Source: Camarhynchus parvulus
Taxonomy: Eukaryota > Chordata > Aves > Passeriformes > Thraupidae
Direction: 5' to 3'
NCBI RefSeq assembly: GCF_901933205.1
Contig: NC_044574.1
Coordinates: 351,001-415,000 of the forward strand
Length of the DNA stretch: 64,000 nucleotides
Shown here piece by piece: positions 10,861-22,705 of this stretch (positions are counted from its first letter, which is position 1; each line of letters opens with the position of its first letter). The notes below the pieces were generated by a model. That model saw only the letters and a list, made by a program, of their open reading frames with translations. It did not search any database and was not told the DNA's origin. The position numbers and the translations under genes are program-made.

Positions 10861-11648
10861 CAGCTGGCAGTGTCCCACCAGTGTCCCCCACACCCTCAGC
10901 AATGGTGCCACAGCTCCCCAGGCTGCTCCTGTGCCTGGAAAAGGCCCTGTCCTGTCCTGGATGAGGGAGACTCAGCCTCCACGGCCTGCCCAGCTGAGGC
11001 ACAGCTTTAGGTCACAGGCTGCTCCTGGTGGATCATTTCAGGAGACAGCACTACATGTGTTGGTGGTAAATTGTTTAGTGCTGAATTAATCTCACTCTTC
11101 ATGCATCTGTAGTCATTTTCTGCTGGCTGTAAGCAGCATTTCTGTGCATAATTGTGTATTACTCCCTGGGGCCTGCTACAAACAGAGCTCCTGTTTAAAA
11201 CAGAGTTGTTAATCTGCTTGCCTTTTTTTGTTTTTCAAGTTACAGGTCAATGCACACCTGTTATAAAACATCTGTATAAAACTCCAGCAGCCTCCCCGTG
11301 CTCTCTGAAGGCCTGGGCCCTGCCTGGCTCCGGGACCACAGCTCTGGAGCTGCTATGGATTGGGATAAACACAATGTCAACACCGACATCTTTGGCACAG
11401 GCTTTCCTACAGAGCAATTGCCTGATGGCTCTGGGGGTGAAGCTGCTCCACATGGCTGCTGCCAGGGATGGGAATCTGCCCCAGCCGGGCCCAGAGCCCT
11501 CCTGTGCAGGTGAAACCCTCAGGAAAGGGGAGCTGCACGCTTTGCTGGGTAAAGGGGATGCACTGGTGTCCAGCAGCCAGAATGGTGGGGCTCACACTGA
11601 ATGCTGCAGCTGCAGGAAAGAAGGAACTTTCCTCTCTTGTTCCCAGCC
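10861..11648. other. Unique sequence
   Basis: No repeat family or exon recognised. The AT-rich part at 11050-11290 is unremarkable. Confidence 0.5.
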
Positions 11649-12031
11649 TGTGACCGTGTTCGCAGGAGTCCCAGGATGAGGGAAGAGACGAGGATCTGAC
11701 TCCATGTTTCAGAAGGCTTGATTTGTTATTTTATGACATATATTACATTAAAGCTACACTGAAAGAATAGCAGAAAGGATTTCATCAGAAGGCTAGCTAA
11801 GAATAGAAAAGGAATGAAATGATAACAAAAGTTTGTGGCTCGGACAGAGAGTCCAAGCCAGCTGACTGTGATTGGCCATTAATTAGAAACAACCATGAGA
11901 CCAATCACAGATGCACCTGTTGCATTCCACAGCAGCAGATAATCACTGTTCACATTTTGTTCCTGAGGCCTCTCAGCTTCTCAGGAGGAAAAATCCTAAG
12001 GAAAGGATTTTTCATAAAAGATGTCTGGGCA
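11649..12031 (-). mobile_element. Solo ERV LTR, subfamily A, minus strand
   Basis: Bounded by TGTGACCGTG at 11649 and ATGTCTGGGCA at 12031. It contains TTTGTTATTTTATGACATAT in place of the polyA/TATA zone, ATTGGCCATTAATTAG (a CCAAT box on minus) and GCATTCCACAGCAGCAGATA. It is about 383 bp and is collinear with the LTRs at 27397, 40856 and 46790. No matching 6-bp flanks could be found, so the edges may have decayed or recombined. Confidence 0.88.
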
Positions 12032-12887
12032 AAAGGCACAAAGCAGCCCTTGAGTTTGTAACTTGTCCATCTGGTGCTCTGCATGATGAAGACACCTTTT
12101 AATGTTTCATTTACAGGAACGGGGTCCCTCAGCACAGACCTCCCTGGGCTGTGGACTGCCCTTGGTGGTCAGAGTCTCCTGCAGTTCACACATTTAACTG
12201 CAGAAGGGCAAATACAGAGCCTGTGACCACAGAAAATGCTGCCCCTCATTCCCTGACCCTTCTCCCAGCCCCACTGGTGCTCCTGTTTCCCCTCTCTCCT
12301 GCAGGCCTGTGTTCTGGCACGAGCCAGAGACACAAATTCATTCAGAGGCAAAAGACTTTAATTCCATTACTGCTAAATCCCTGGTAGAGGCAAACCCAGC
12401 AGACAAAAGAGGAGCTGGGGATTGGCAAGTGGAGATCAGCCTTGGTGGTGACTCATGGGACTCATGACAACACACCAGCACACAATAAAATGTCACACCA
12501 TGACAAATCCTTATTGTCTGCCCATAAATCCTTCTCCCAGCTGGGTTGTGTCCCCATCCCGTGCCCTGCCAGAGGCCAAGAGCTGCTCAGGCTGGCTTGG
12601 AGAGGTCCCTGGGCAGTGTCACTTGAGGAAGGGAGCAAGTCCCTCCCTGCTGGGGCCGGGGAGGCTGTGCCATGGCCCTGGTGGCTCTGGGGGACATTTC
12701 TGTGGGGCTGGCCCTCGGAGGGTCCCTCGGGGCAGAGGCACAGCGGGTGCCTGGCTCCACGGTACAGCCTGAGGGGCAGCAAGGAGAGCTCTGTGCCCAC
12801 TGCCCCTGCTGGGCTCTGAGCTCCTCCTGTGCTCCACGAGAGCTCCCTGTGCTCCAGGGAGCAGCTGCAGCAGCAGCTCCCAGGCTG
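12032..12887. other. Unique sequence
   Basis: No gene recognised. Frames extending left from the adjacent array are repeat-driven. Confidence 0.5.
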
Positions 12888-13770
12888 GCCAGGTGTCCCC
12901 ACACTGGCCAGGTGTCCCAGGCTGTGTCCCCACACTGGCCAGGTGTCCCAGGTTGTGCCCCCACTCTGGCCGGGTGTCCCAGGCTGTGCCCCCAGGCTGG
13001 CCAGGTGTCCCAGGTTGTGTCCCAGGCTGTGTCCCCATACTGGCCGGGTGTCCCAGGCTGTGTCCCCTGGCTGGCCAGGTGTCCCAGGCTGTGTCCCCAT
13101 TCTGGCCAGGTGTCCCAGGCTGTGTCCCCACACTGGCCAGGTGTCCCAGGCTGTGCCCCCACTCTGGCCAGGTGTCCCAGGCTGTGTCCCCACTCTGGCC
13201 TCCAGGGTGTCCCAGCTGTGTCCCCACTCTGGCCAGGTTCCCAGGCTGTGTCTGGCCAGGTGTCCCAGGCTGTGCCCCCACACTGGCCAGGTGCCCCAGG
13301 CTGTGCCCCAGGCTGGGTGTCCCAGGCTGTGTCCCCACTCTGGCCAGGTGTCCCAGGCTGTGTCCCCACTCTGGCCAGGTGTCCCAGGCTGTGTCCCAGC
13401 TGTGTCCCCACTCTGGCCGGGTGTCCCAGGCTGTGTCCCCAGGCTGGCCAGGTGTCCCAGGCTGTGCCCCCACTCTGGCGGGTGCCCAGGCTGTGTCCCC
13501 ACTCCAGGTTCCAGGCTGTGTTGGCCGGCCAGGTGTCCAGGCTGTGTCCCATCCGGGTGTCCAGGCTGTTCCTCTGGCCAGGTGTCCCAGGCTGTGTCCC
13601 CTGGCCGGCCAGGTGTCCCAGGCTGTGTCCCCACTCTGGCCGGGTGTCCCAGGCTGTGTCCCCACTCTGGCCAGGTGTCCCAGGCTGTGTCCCCTGGCCG
13701 GCCAGGTGTCCCAGGCTGTGTCCCCACTCTGGCCGGGTGTCCCAGGCTGTGTGCCCTGGCTGGCCAGAGG
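12888..13770 (+). repeat. Minisatellite, 31-bp unit, about 28 copies
   Basis: The core CAGGTGTCCCAGGCTGTGTC is followed by a variable CCCACTCTGGC, CCCAGGCTGGC or CCTGGCCGGC end. Several copies are shortened, for example near 13205-13260 and 13480-13570. The unit has no stop in most frames, giving 330-540-codon open frames on both strands that I reject as genes. Confidence 0.97.
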
Positions 13771-15902
13771 GACAGTTGCTCCCAGCCACAGCAGGAGTTG
13801 CCCTTGGCTGTGCAGGCTCCTCTGCAAGGGCTGTGAAAGCACAGCCAGGCTGGCAGCAGAGCCCTTCTCTCTGGGATCTAGGCACTGCCAGGGTGTTTGC
13901 CACGATCAAAGGAGCCTGTGTGCAGGGAAATCCTTTGGGATTGCAGCCTCCAGGCACCTGCAGGCAGCCAGATTCTTCTGATTCTGCTTCTCCCACTGAA
14001 ATCACCCGAAGCTTTCTCACTGCCATGGGAGGAGCCAGGCTCAGGCTGTGGAAAACAAGTTTTTCCTTTGGATGGTTTGAGCCGAAGTAAAAACTGCTTC
14101 GTTCCATCCCTGTGGGGTGAGCAGCCCCGCTCCAGCTGGGGTGCTGGAAGAGCTTGCATTTCCATTTCGTGGAGAAACCATCCCAAAGTAGTCCAGGGAA
14201 CAAGTGGAGCATGGGGAACTCCCGTCTCAGCCCAGGTGTTTCCCATGATCAGCCCTTGCTCTGGCTGCCTGGTGCCATTCAGGGGCCCAGGAGCTTTCCC
14301 TCTTGTGTTTGGATGAACATTTCATTGCCCATGCAGTGCCTGGCAGCCAAAACCGTGGGACATGCAGCACTGAACAGTGAAATGGAGCAACCCTCAGCTG
14401 CTGCCAGCCCCTGGCCATGCCCTAGTGGGGACACACCTGAGCTGTCCCGCTGTTTGGGGACAGGGCTCCCCAAAACACCCACAGACAGACCCAGAGGCCA
14501 GAGCTCAACAGAGCTGCTGCTTTCTTATTTCATGCACCGAATAAAACGGATGTTTTACAGCTGCTTCCCACAGAGGGAAAATCACCTGGTCTGTGTTGGA
14601 TGGATCATTCCTGAAGCCAGCCTGGACCTTTCAGCCACACAGGGACTCAGGAGGGCATTTCCACCCCATTTAGGAGTGGTGCAGAAAACCTTTAGATTTA
14701 TATGGCACAAGAATGAAATGTCTCATTTTGTGCCTGCTCTTCATTATATTTGTGACATGAAGAAGTGGCTTCATGGTGATTTTATTCTCAGGTGACATTT
14801 TTCTTTCCTGTGCACATGGCAGGAGCCAAGAGGGATCTCCAGACTTTAAGGTGCATTGGGAGCTGACTGTGCTGAAGGATTTTGTCTCTCAGAATGCAAA
14901 GGGCTTTTCTTCCCTGCCTGAGCTGAGGGATGCCCTGTGGGAATCAAGGGCTGATTGTGCTGCGGTGCAGTTCAGCCAAGGAGCAAGGTCAAGGGCACAG
15001 AGAGGGCAGTGGGCAAACAGCATCCAAAGGAATGTGTCCAGTGGCCAAACACAGATTGCCAAAGGAGGTGGCTTCCAGCAGAAGGCTGGGAAACGTGGCA
15101 ATGAACTCAAAGCATCTTCATTTGGGAATTTAAGTGGGCTGCAATTCCCCAAGCCAAACACTGGCACATCTGGGTTTCTGGGAATTGCTGGGATGAAGGG
15201 AAATTTGGGGTGACAATGTTTTTAACCCAGTTTGCAAGAGAAAGCCAATGTTGGCATTTTCCTGGGGAGGGGAAGGAATTCTCCATTCTTTTGTGCTGAA
15301 AGGAGCCTTGCCATTTCAGAATGGGCGCAGGATCCCTCAGTCACAGAAGAGGGGGTCTGTAAGCACTGGCAGTGGAGGCTTGGAGCCCTTGTCCCCCAGG
15401 GCTGCCCTTCCTCCACTCCTGCTGTCATCCTGTCTCTGAGAATACAGAACCTGGCTGCAGCTCCCAGCCAGCAGATCTTGTTATCCCTCTGTGCCACAGA
15501 CTGAAGAGCTCTCTCACTTCACATTAGTGCTCCTGAGCGGGTCCTCGCAGACAATGACAAATCGCCCCTTCGCCTTTGTTCACAGCACCAGCAGCACAGG
15601 TGTGTCCTCCCCTGCTCCTGCCGCCCCCACCCACCCCTCTGGGGCTGCTGGGGCTCCAGGGAGCTCTCTCAGGGAAAGAGCTTCATCCTGGAGCACAGGG
15701 AGCTGAGCCCAGCCAGGGCCCGAGCCAAATCCCAGAAATCCAGCCCCTTGCCCCTGAGTGTCCCTGGGCTGCTGCTGCTGCTCCCTGTCACCAGCACACA
15801 TTCCTGGGCTCTGCTTCTCCTCACACTTGGTGTGAGATCCTCCACCATTCCTCTCCAAGGCCCACTAATCTCTCCCTTCCCAAAAAGGGCACATAAAACA
15901 CC
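13771..15902. other. Unique sequence
   Basis: About 2.1 kb of single-copy DNA. 14640-14800 is AT-rich, with ATTTATATGGCACAAGAATG and similar, and is the most plausible conserved non-coding piece. No exon with a recognisable product was seen. Confidence 0.5.
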
Positions 15903-16054
15903 CTCTCCTCTCCTCTCCTCTCCTCTCCTCTCCTCTCCTCTCCTCTCCTCTCCTCTCCTCTCCTCTCCTCTCCTCTCCTCTCCTCTCCTCTCCTCTCCTC
16001 TCCTCTCCTCTCCTCTCCTCTCCTCTCCTCTCCTCTCCTCTCCTCTCCTCTCTC
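15903..16054 (+). repeat. Pentanucleotide microsatellite (TCCTC)n, about 30 copies
   Basis: About 150 bp of essentially perfect TCCTC repeats. It is a pure pyrimidine/purine tract and therefore triplex-prone. The near-perfect state suggests a young, probably length-variable locus. Confidence 0.99.
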
Positions 16055-16515
16055 TGAGGAGGTTGATGTGGTGATTGCACTGGGATGGGAGGAGTTGATT
16101 CTATCTCATGGCAGGAGAGGTGGGCTAGAAGAGCCCTTGGGTCCACATTTCTGGGCTGGTGTGAGATTCCAGCCCTTAGGCAATGCACAGAGGGCAGGGA
16201 GCCCTGGGACTGTGGAGAAGCCCTGACAGGTTTCTGCCTCACCCAGAGTGCCATGGAGTCATTTCTGACAGTCTGTCCTGACCTGGTGGCATGTCCTCTC
16301 CCTGTTCTGTGGCCCAAGCAGGCACAGGAATGAGACAGACAAGCTTTGCAGGCGTTCCTCTGCCCCTGCTCCTCACCTCCTGCTGCCAGGGCAGGGCAGG
16401 GCAGCGCTGGTACCTGACCCATCCTTCCAGAGGCCATGGAATGCTGCAGGCACACAGGGAGTGGTGATGGGGAGTGGGGTGAGCCCCATCCCCAGTGGGT
16501 GCAGCTGTGCAGGAC
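16055..16515. other. Unique sequence
   Basis: Nothing recognised. Confidence 0.5.
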
Positions 16516-16699
16516 AGGTGAGCAGCACTGACAGCCATGAGCCATGGAGTGCCCAGGTGAGCAGCCCTGAGCCATGGAGTGCCCAGGTGAGCAGCACTGA
16601 CAGCAACATGAGCCATGGAGTGCCCAGGTGAGCAGCCCTGAGCCATGGAGTGCCCAGGTGAGCAGCACTGACAGCACTGACAGCCATGGAGTGCCCAGG
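16516..16699 (+). repeat. Minisatellite, 30- and about 45-bp units, about 5 copies
   Basis: GAGCCATGGAGTGCCCAGGT recurs about every 30 or 45 bp. The longer unit carries an extra CAGCACTGACAGC segment. The two unit types alternate, suggesting that a two-unit block was duplicated. Confidence 0.9.
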
Positions 16700-16793
16700 T
16701 GTGCTGAGCAACCACAGAGGGCACACAGGTGAGATGTGTGAGCATGAGGGGAAAAAGGCTGGGCTGGAGGACAAAAAGGGCAGATACTTCACA

Positions 16794-17335
16794 GAATTCT
16801 CAGAATGACCACGTTGGAAGAGACCTTCAAGGCCATCGAGTCCAACCCAGCCTCACCCCCACAACTGAACCCTGGCCCCCAGTGCCACATCCAGGCTTTG
16901 TTAAACACCCCCAGGGATGGGGACTCCACCACCTCCCCGGGCAGAACATTCCAGAACTTTCTCACCTTTCTGTAAAAACCTTTTCCCTGCTCTCCAACCT
17001 GTATTTCCCTTGGCACAGCTCGAGGCTGTGTGCTCTGGTTGTGTCAGTTCCTGCAGACAGAGCCCAGCCCCAGGTGAGCACAGGCACCTTTCAGGAGATG
17101 TGCAGTGATGGGGGCAGCCCTGGGTCTCCTTTTCTGCAGGCTGAGCTCCCCCAGCTCCCTCAGGGGTTCCTCACAGGGTTTGTGTGCCCAGCCCCTCTCC
17201 AGCCCCCTCTGGATGGGCTCAGTGTCCCAAGGCCCTTCCCAAGCTGAGGGGCCAGAGCTGGGCACAGCACTCAAGGTGTGACCCCAGCAGTGCCCAGTGC
17301 AGGGGCAGCAGGACCTCCCTGCTCATTCTGGAGCC
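16794..17335 (-). mobile_element. CR1 LINE 3' region, minus strand, about 540 bp
   Basis: Starts TCACAGAATTCTCAGAATGA, then ACGTTGGAAGAGACCTTCAA, GAGTCCAACCCAG and GGCAGAACATTCCAGAACTT. It later shows AGCTGAGGGGCCAGAGCTGG and GGGCAGCAGGACCTCCCTGC. This is the reverse complement of a CR1 3' untranslated region, reaching further 5' than most copies here. No intact ORF2 remains. Confidence 0.92.
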
Positions 17336-18078
17336 CTCTGAAGTGCAATGGTGTCACTGTGTGTGGGTTGGAGCCCTCTGACACTGTGTGGTGACACTCT
17401 GGGCACCGTGGCCATCTCAGCTGTGACAGAACGTGATGAGAGCTGGGCCCAGGGGCTGCCAGAGAGCAAAGTGCTCCCGGGGGAGATGGAGCTGGTTCCC
17501 TTCCCATGGCACTGACAGCTGGAGCAGAGCCAGGCCAGCAGCTGGGTGCTGTGTCTGCATTCCAGGCAGGCTGTGACACACGCCAGCAGTGCCAGCTCTG
17601 CCCACAGGACAGGAGAAAGGTCCCTTTCAGTCCGAGGGAGGATTGATCCCAGTGCACAGGGCTTGGTGGGAATGAAGGAAGGGAAAAGTGGTGTTTGGGC
17701 AAGGGAAAGAGGCTGCTTTGTGTCTGGGGCTGGGAGAAGCAGCAAAGGCAGCTTGTCAGCTTCAATGAGCAGCTTCATACGTAGGGAACTGTTTATGGCT
17801 CCTTCTAATTGCTGTAATATTCCTGCCACTGCCACAATGCTTTTGGAGCTGCTTCACTTGCTCTGACAAATCAGCTGCCAGGAGAAGAGAAAACAGTGAA
17901 GTAAATAATGTAAGCAGTGAAGGGAAGGGTGACCCATCCCGCTGCTCCCTCATCTCTGCTCTCTGCTGGCAGGAAGGGCCCAGCGCCACACGGGGCTGGG
18001 CCATCCCTGCAGGAGCTGCCCCTGGGAGCGGCACTGGGCCGGCTCCCTCCCCTGCAGGGCATCTCCGGGTTCAGCACT
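17336..18078. other. Unique sequence
   Basis: No feature recognised. A short direct repeat of GGAGCCCTCTGA occurs at 17331 and 17371. Confidence 0.5.
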
Positions 18079-18522
18079 GAATCACGGAACCACTGGGGCT
18101 GGAAAAGACCTCCAAGGTCATTGAGTCCAACCTGGGACTGATCCCTGCCCTGTGAAACAGCCCAGAGCTCTGAGTGCCACGTCCAGGTGCTCCTGGGACA
18201 CCTCCAGGGATGGGCACTCCAAACCTCCCTGGGCAGCCCCTGCCAATGCCCATTCCACTCCTTCCCATGGGGAAATTCCTGCTGGTGTTCAATCTAAACC
18301 TGCCCTGGCCCAGCCTGAGGCCGTTCCCTCTGCTCCTGTCCCTGTTCCCTGGGATAAGATCCCAAATCCCCCTGGCTGTGCCCTCCTGGCAGGAGCTGTG
18401 CAGAGCCACAAGGGCCCCCTGAGCCTCCTTTGCTCCAGGCTGAGCCCCTTCCCAGCTCCTCAGGGATTCTGCAGCCCCTTCCCAGCTCCTCAGGGATTCT
18501 GCAGCCCCTTCCCAACTCCGGA
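18079..18522 (-). mobile_element. CR1 LINE 3' region, minus strand, about 440 bp
   Basis: Starts ATCACGGAACCACTGGGGCT and GGAAAAGACCTCCAAGGTCA. It continues through GGGATAAGATCCCAAATCCC and GGAGCTGTGCAGAGCCACAA. It ends in two and a half copies of the 30-bp segment CCCCTTCCCAGCTCCTCAGG / GATTCTGCAG. It is the same subtype as the plus-strand copies at 50554 and 56690. Confidence 0.93.
18440..18520 (-). repeat. 30-bp CR1-internal tandem repeat, 2-3 copies
   Basis: CCCAGCTCCTCAGGGATTCT occurs twice, 30 bp apart, with a third partial copy diverging after CCTTCCCAACTCC. It is the same unit that is expanded to about ten copies at 50554-50845 and 56705-57010. Confidence 0.9.
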
Positions 18523-19364
18523 GTCACCCAGAGCTCTTCCAGCTGTGCACTGTCCCTGGGACACAGGATGTGGTCCTGGGGAAAATAAACTCCTGTTCAC
18601 TGCCAAAATCTCCTTCCTAATTTATCAGTGCTCAAAACAGAGTTTCTGGGGGCTCATTTTAGGTGTCTAAAGCTATTTTTCCTCAGTTTGGAAATCCAAA
18701 TTCCACAAACTAGTAGTTGGTGGGGCTCAGTGTCTTGGATTAGTAATCTCTGAGGCCTGGATGGATGTCTCCATGAAATGTCTGTGGACTGGGGGACTGA
18801 TGTGTGTGAGCCCTTGGTTGGGACAGCAGTGAGCCAGCAGCAGGGCCAGCTGCCCCATCAGCTTGGCTGCTGGTTTAACAGCACCACAAAAGATTTCCAG
18901 CCCATGATTGGATAGCTGGGAGACACAAAAGAACATCTTCCTTCTTCCCAACACCTGGAGACTGTTGGATGCCCAAGAGTATCCCCCTTCATCCTCACAA
19001 AGAAACTCTTCAGTCCCCAAACCTTTGAAGAAAATTGCAAATCCATTTCTTACTATTCAGAAAAGATTTGTTCTGTTGAGATTTGATGGGAAGAGCTCTC
19101 AGGAAGCACACGGGGCTCTCATCACTCGGACCACACTGCAAGGAGAGTGAGGTGGGAGTAAAAAGCCTTTGAACTCCCGCTGCTAATTAGACTTGCTTGG
19201 CCTATTGTGCTTAACGAGGACATTGTCTGCAGATCCTGCCGGTGCCCTTTCATCTGCAGCATGATACAGTGCCTTTCCTGGGCACAGTGTTGGCACCATG
19301 TGATGTGACTGCAGATGGAACCGCGAGGGGTTGGCTGGGCACAGCCGTGGGCACAGCGCGGGGG
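18523..19364. other. Unique sequence
   Basis: No gene. The segment 19150-19270, with CTGCTAATTAGACTTGCTTG and CATTGTCTGCAGATCC, has the mixed composition of a conserved non-coding element. That is impression only. Confidence 0.45.
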
Positions 19365-19576
19365 CAGAAGGGATGTCAGTGACCCCAAACACGCAATTCC
19401 TACAGCACCCATCACCTTTTGGGGCCAGGGGGAGCAGAAGGGATGTCAGTGACCCCAAACACGCAATTCCTACAGCACCCATTCCCTTTTGGGGCCAAGG
19501 GGGCAGAAGGGATGTCAGTGACCCCAAACACGCAATTCCTACAGCACCCATTCCCTTTTGGGGCCAGGGGGAGCAG
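19365..19576 (+). repeat. Tandem repeat, 69-70-bp unit, 3 copies
   Basis: GGATGTCAGTGACCCCAAAC starts at 19371, 19441 and 19510. Copies differ only in ATCACC versus ATTCCC and in the number of Gs at the unit edge, so the expansion is recent. Confidence 0.97.
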
Positions 19577-19976
19577 GTTTCGGGGCTGAGCCCTTGGGGA
19601 AATGGAGCTGAGGAAGCAGCTGCCTCCTCCTTCAAAGGCTCCGAGGTCCAGGCTGTTGTCTCCAAGGGGGCCAGGAGCAGTGGTTCCCATTTTCCCTGCC
19701 TGTGGGGGAGCCCAGGAGGAGGGAAACCGTGGTTCCCTGCCCTGAACCTGGGGTACGTGTGCCCTGTCCTGATCAGGGCTCCTGTGACTGCAGTCCTGCC
19801 TGTGCCAGGTGCTGGGACCTGTGCCAGGTGGTGGTGACACTTTCAGGGCTCTGAGCTCCTCTTCAGCCCCATGGGCAATGAGGTTTGGGCTGCCCCAGCC
19901 TGAGGCATGGAGCCCGCATGGCACCAGCTGAGCTGATCCTTCTGGCTCACCTGGTATCCAGCAGCAGAAGATGATG

Positions 19977-20131
19977 CCCATCCCAGGTGCCCATCCCCAG
20001 GTACCCATCCCCAGGTACCCATCCCCAGGTACCCATCCCCAGGTGTGTTCTCCTCAGGTGCCCATCCCCAGGTGCCCATCCCCAGGTGCCCATCCCCAGG
20101 TGTGTTCTCCCCAGGTGCCCATCCCCAGAGT
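19977..20131 (+). repeat. Minisatellite, 14-bp unit, about 10 copies
   Basis: CCCATCCCCAGGTG and the variant CCCATCCCCAGGTA repeat. A TGTTCTCC(T/C)CAGGTG interruption occurs twice, giving a higher-order pattern. Confidence 0.95.
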
Positions 20132-20297
20132 GTTCTGGACAACGCTGGTGGGATGAGGCACAGAAATGCCCTAAGGAGAGCTGAGGGTGGACATTGCTGA
20201 TGGAACGTGCTGGGGGTGCAGGCAGTGTGAGGTGAGAGGGGGGAGCAGCACACAGCCCCCATTCCCATGGACAGAAACAGCCCCTGGCACAAAGGGG

Positions 20298-20416
20298 GTG
20301 GTGAAACATCCCAGAGCCCCTGTCCCTGCCCACAGGGCCAGAGCTGGCAGTGACAGCTCCTGGCGTGGTGAAACATCCCAGAGCCCCTGTCCCTGCCCAC
20401 AGGGCCAGCTCTGAGG
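20298..20416 (+). repeat. Direct duplication, 67-bp period, 2 copies
   Basis: GTGGTGAAACATCCCAGAGC begins at 20298 and 20365. About 50 bp are identical, ending in CCCACAGGGCCAG. Confidence 0.93.
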
Positions 20417-21039
20417 TGAGCTGCTCCTTCCAGGCACAGGCCTGTCAGGCACAGAAACAATCGTGGCTCTGGGTGGCTCCTGTGCCTGCTGCTGCCACTC
20501 TGGGTGGGACAGGGAACTCAGGGCAGGTGCCAGCCCTGGTGGCTCTGGGTCACTCCTGTGACAGTGCTGCCACTCTGGGTGGTACAGGGAGCTCCTGGCA
20601 GGTCCCACCACCCCAGGACAAGCAAAGGCAAAGCCCGAGGGGTCTGTGGTCTCTGCTGGTGCTGCAGGAAGAGAGGACCTGGGGGTTCTGTTGTCTCTGC
20701 AATGCAGTTCTTGCTCTGGAAGTGAATCCCACCCTTCAGCTGGGCAAGCAGGGAGTGTGTTAAAGTTTTTGAAAAGAGGGGAACAGTCAGATGGAGGAAG
20801 TGAATGGTGCTTGTCTTTCTGAAGGAAGTGAATGCTGCCTGTCTTTCTGAAAACAGTGGAGAATGAAGGGAAGGATTGTTGGATGCCTGCAGCCCAAGGC
20901 ACTGCAGGGAGCGTGGCACAAACACTCCTTTGAGTCCCAGACATGAGCCGGCCTCTCACCCTCTGCCCCACAGCACGGGTGACAGCTCAGGCCAGCCTGT
21001 GACATGGGATCCCCTGTGACCCAGAGTGCTCCGTCACGG
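20417..21039. other. Unique sequence with small duplications
   Basis: Contains a two-copy CACTCTGGGTGG segment (20497 and about 20570) and a two-copy GAAGGAAGTGAATG segment (about 20796 and 20822). No gene. Confidence 0.5.
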
Positions 21040-21785
21040 GAGCACAGGGACGTGGAGCACAGAGCACAGAGCACAGAACACAGAGCACAAACACAGAATA
21101 TAGGAACACAGGAACACAGAACACAAACACAGAGCACAGGGACATGGAACAGAGAACACCAACACAGGAGCACAGAATACAGGACCCAGGAACAGAGAGT
21201 GCAGAATATGGAACACAGAACACAAACACAGGAGCACAGGGACATGGAGCACAGAACACAAGCACAGGAGCTTAGAATACAGAACACAGGAACAGAACAC
21301 AGGAACACAGAACACAAACACAGAGCACAGGGACATGGACACAGAAACACAGAGAACACCAACACAGGAGCACAGAATACAGGACCCAGGAACAGAGAGC
21401 ACAGAACACAAACAGAAACAGAGAGTACAGGAACACAGGAACATAGGAACACGGAACACAGGAGCAGAACACAGGAACAGAACACAGAACATGGAACACC
21501 GGAGCACAGAACACAGAAGAAGAACACAGAAACACAGAACACAGGAACAGAACACAAGAACACAGGAATAAAGTACACAGAACACAAACACAGGAACACA
21601 GGAGCACAGAACACAGAACACAGAACACAGGACCACAGAACACAGGAACAGAACACAGAACACAGGAGCACAGGAACACAGGAGCACAGAACACAGAACA
21701 CAGGAGCACAGGAGCACAGAACACAGAACACAGAACACAGGCGCACAGAATACAGGAACAGAACACAGAACACAGGAGCACAGAA
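21040..21785 (+). repeat. Satellite-like array of 7-8-bp ACACAG units
   Basis: GAACACAG, GAGCACAG and CACAGAA variants repeat for about 745 bp, with larger composite blocks. For example, ACACAGGAGCACAGAATACA is seen at about 21163 and 21363. T-containing variants (GAATACAG, GACATGG) mark subfamilies. Open frames on both strands are repeat artefacts. Confidence 0.95.
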
Positions 21786-22124
21786 GTCCCACCCAGCAGC
21801 ACCCAGGGCTCCCTGAGGCCTTGGCTGCAGAGGCAGTGAGCCCTCAGGCACAGGGGAAATGCTTTGGCTGCAGACCTCCCCCAGGGCAGCACAAAGCTCA
21901 TCAGGACTATTATCACTGCCACGAGTTCTTTTTACTCTCTCCCTGAGGGGTGCTGAGATCAGGAGCAGCGTTCAGGTGTTCTCCCCAAAGCCAGGGGGTC
22001 AGGCTGGGCTGGGCCAGGGCTGAGCCCCAGCTGGAGCTTTGGGGCTCTGCAGGCACCAGGGGCACCAGCAGTGACCTCCCTGTCCCCATTCCTGTGGGAC
22101 CCTCCCTGCAGCAGGTGTCCCTTG
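21786..22124. other. Unique sequence
   Basis: Nothing recognised between two arrays. Confidence 0.5.
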
Positions 22125-22705
22125 GCAGGGGATGTGAGCCCAGTTTGGGGCAGTGGGTCCTTTGGAGGGGATGTGAGCCCAGTCTGGGGCAGTGTGTCCC
22201 AGTTTGGGGCAGTGTGTGTCCTTTGGAGGGGATGTGAGCCCAGTTTGGGGCAGTGTGTCCCAGTTTGGGGCAGTGTGTGTCCTTTGGAGGGGATGTGAGC
22301 CCAGTTTGGGGCAGTGTGTCCCAGTTTGGGGCAGTGTGTGTCCTTTGGAGGGGATGTGAGCCCAGTTTGGGGCAGTGTGTGTCCTTTGGAGGGGATGTGA
22401 GCCCAGTTTGGGGCAGTGTGTCCCAGTTTGGGGCAGTGTGTCCCAGTTTGGGGCAGTGTGTGTCCTTTGGAGGGGATGTAAGCCCAGTTTGGGGCAGTGT
22501 GTGTCCTTTGGAGGGGATGTGAGCCCAGTTTGGGGCAGTGTGTCCCAGTTTGGGGCAGTGTGTCCCAGTTTGGGGCAGTGTGTGTCCTTTGGAGGGGATG
22601 TGAGCCCAGTTTGGGGCAGTGGGTGTTCCTTGGAGGGGATGTGAGCCCAGTCTGGGGCAGTGTGTCCCAGTTTGGGGCAGCGTGTGTCCTTTTCCAGGGC
22701 ATGTG
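22125..22705 (+). repeat. Minisatellite, 61-bp higher-order unit
   Basis: CAGTTTGGGGCAGTGTGTCC (about 21 bp) and CTTTGGAGGGGATGTGAGCC (about 40 bp) alternate. The whole block recurs at 61 bp (for example 22201 and 22262), with some copies holding one or three of the short subunit. The plus strand is G-rich. Confidence 0.96.

Noticed and set aside
9514..12031. A full-length provirus between the LTRs at 9514-9925 and 11649-12031 (same orientation)
   Set aside because: They belong to different subfamilies, and the intervening sequence holds another LTR-like block and unique DNA with no gag, pol or env-like frame.
12888..13770. CRISPR-like direct repeats of about 31 bp
   Set aside because: Units are directly adjacent with no unique spacers and no cas genes, and the genome is eukaryotic. 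It is a minisatellite.
12587..14212. A 541-codon minus-strand open frame
   Set aside because: Driven by the 31-bp minisatellite, which lacks stops in several frames. The non-repeat ends show no recognisable protein.
14154..14795. 213-codon plus-strand frame in unique DNA
   Set aside because: No repetitive origin, but no recognisable domain, no codon bias I can judge and no splice context. It is most likely chance in GC-moderate DNA.
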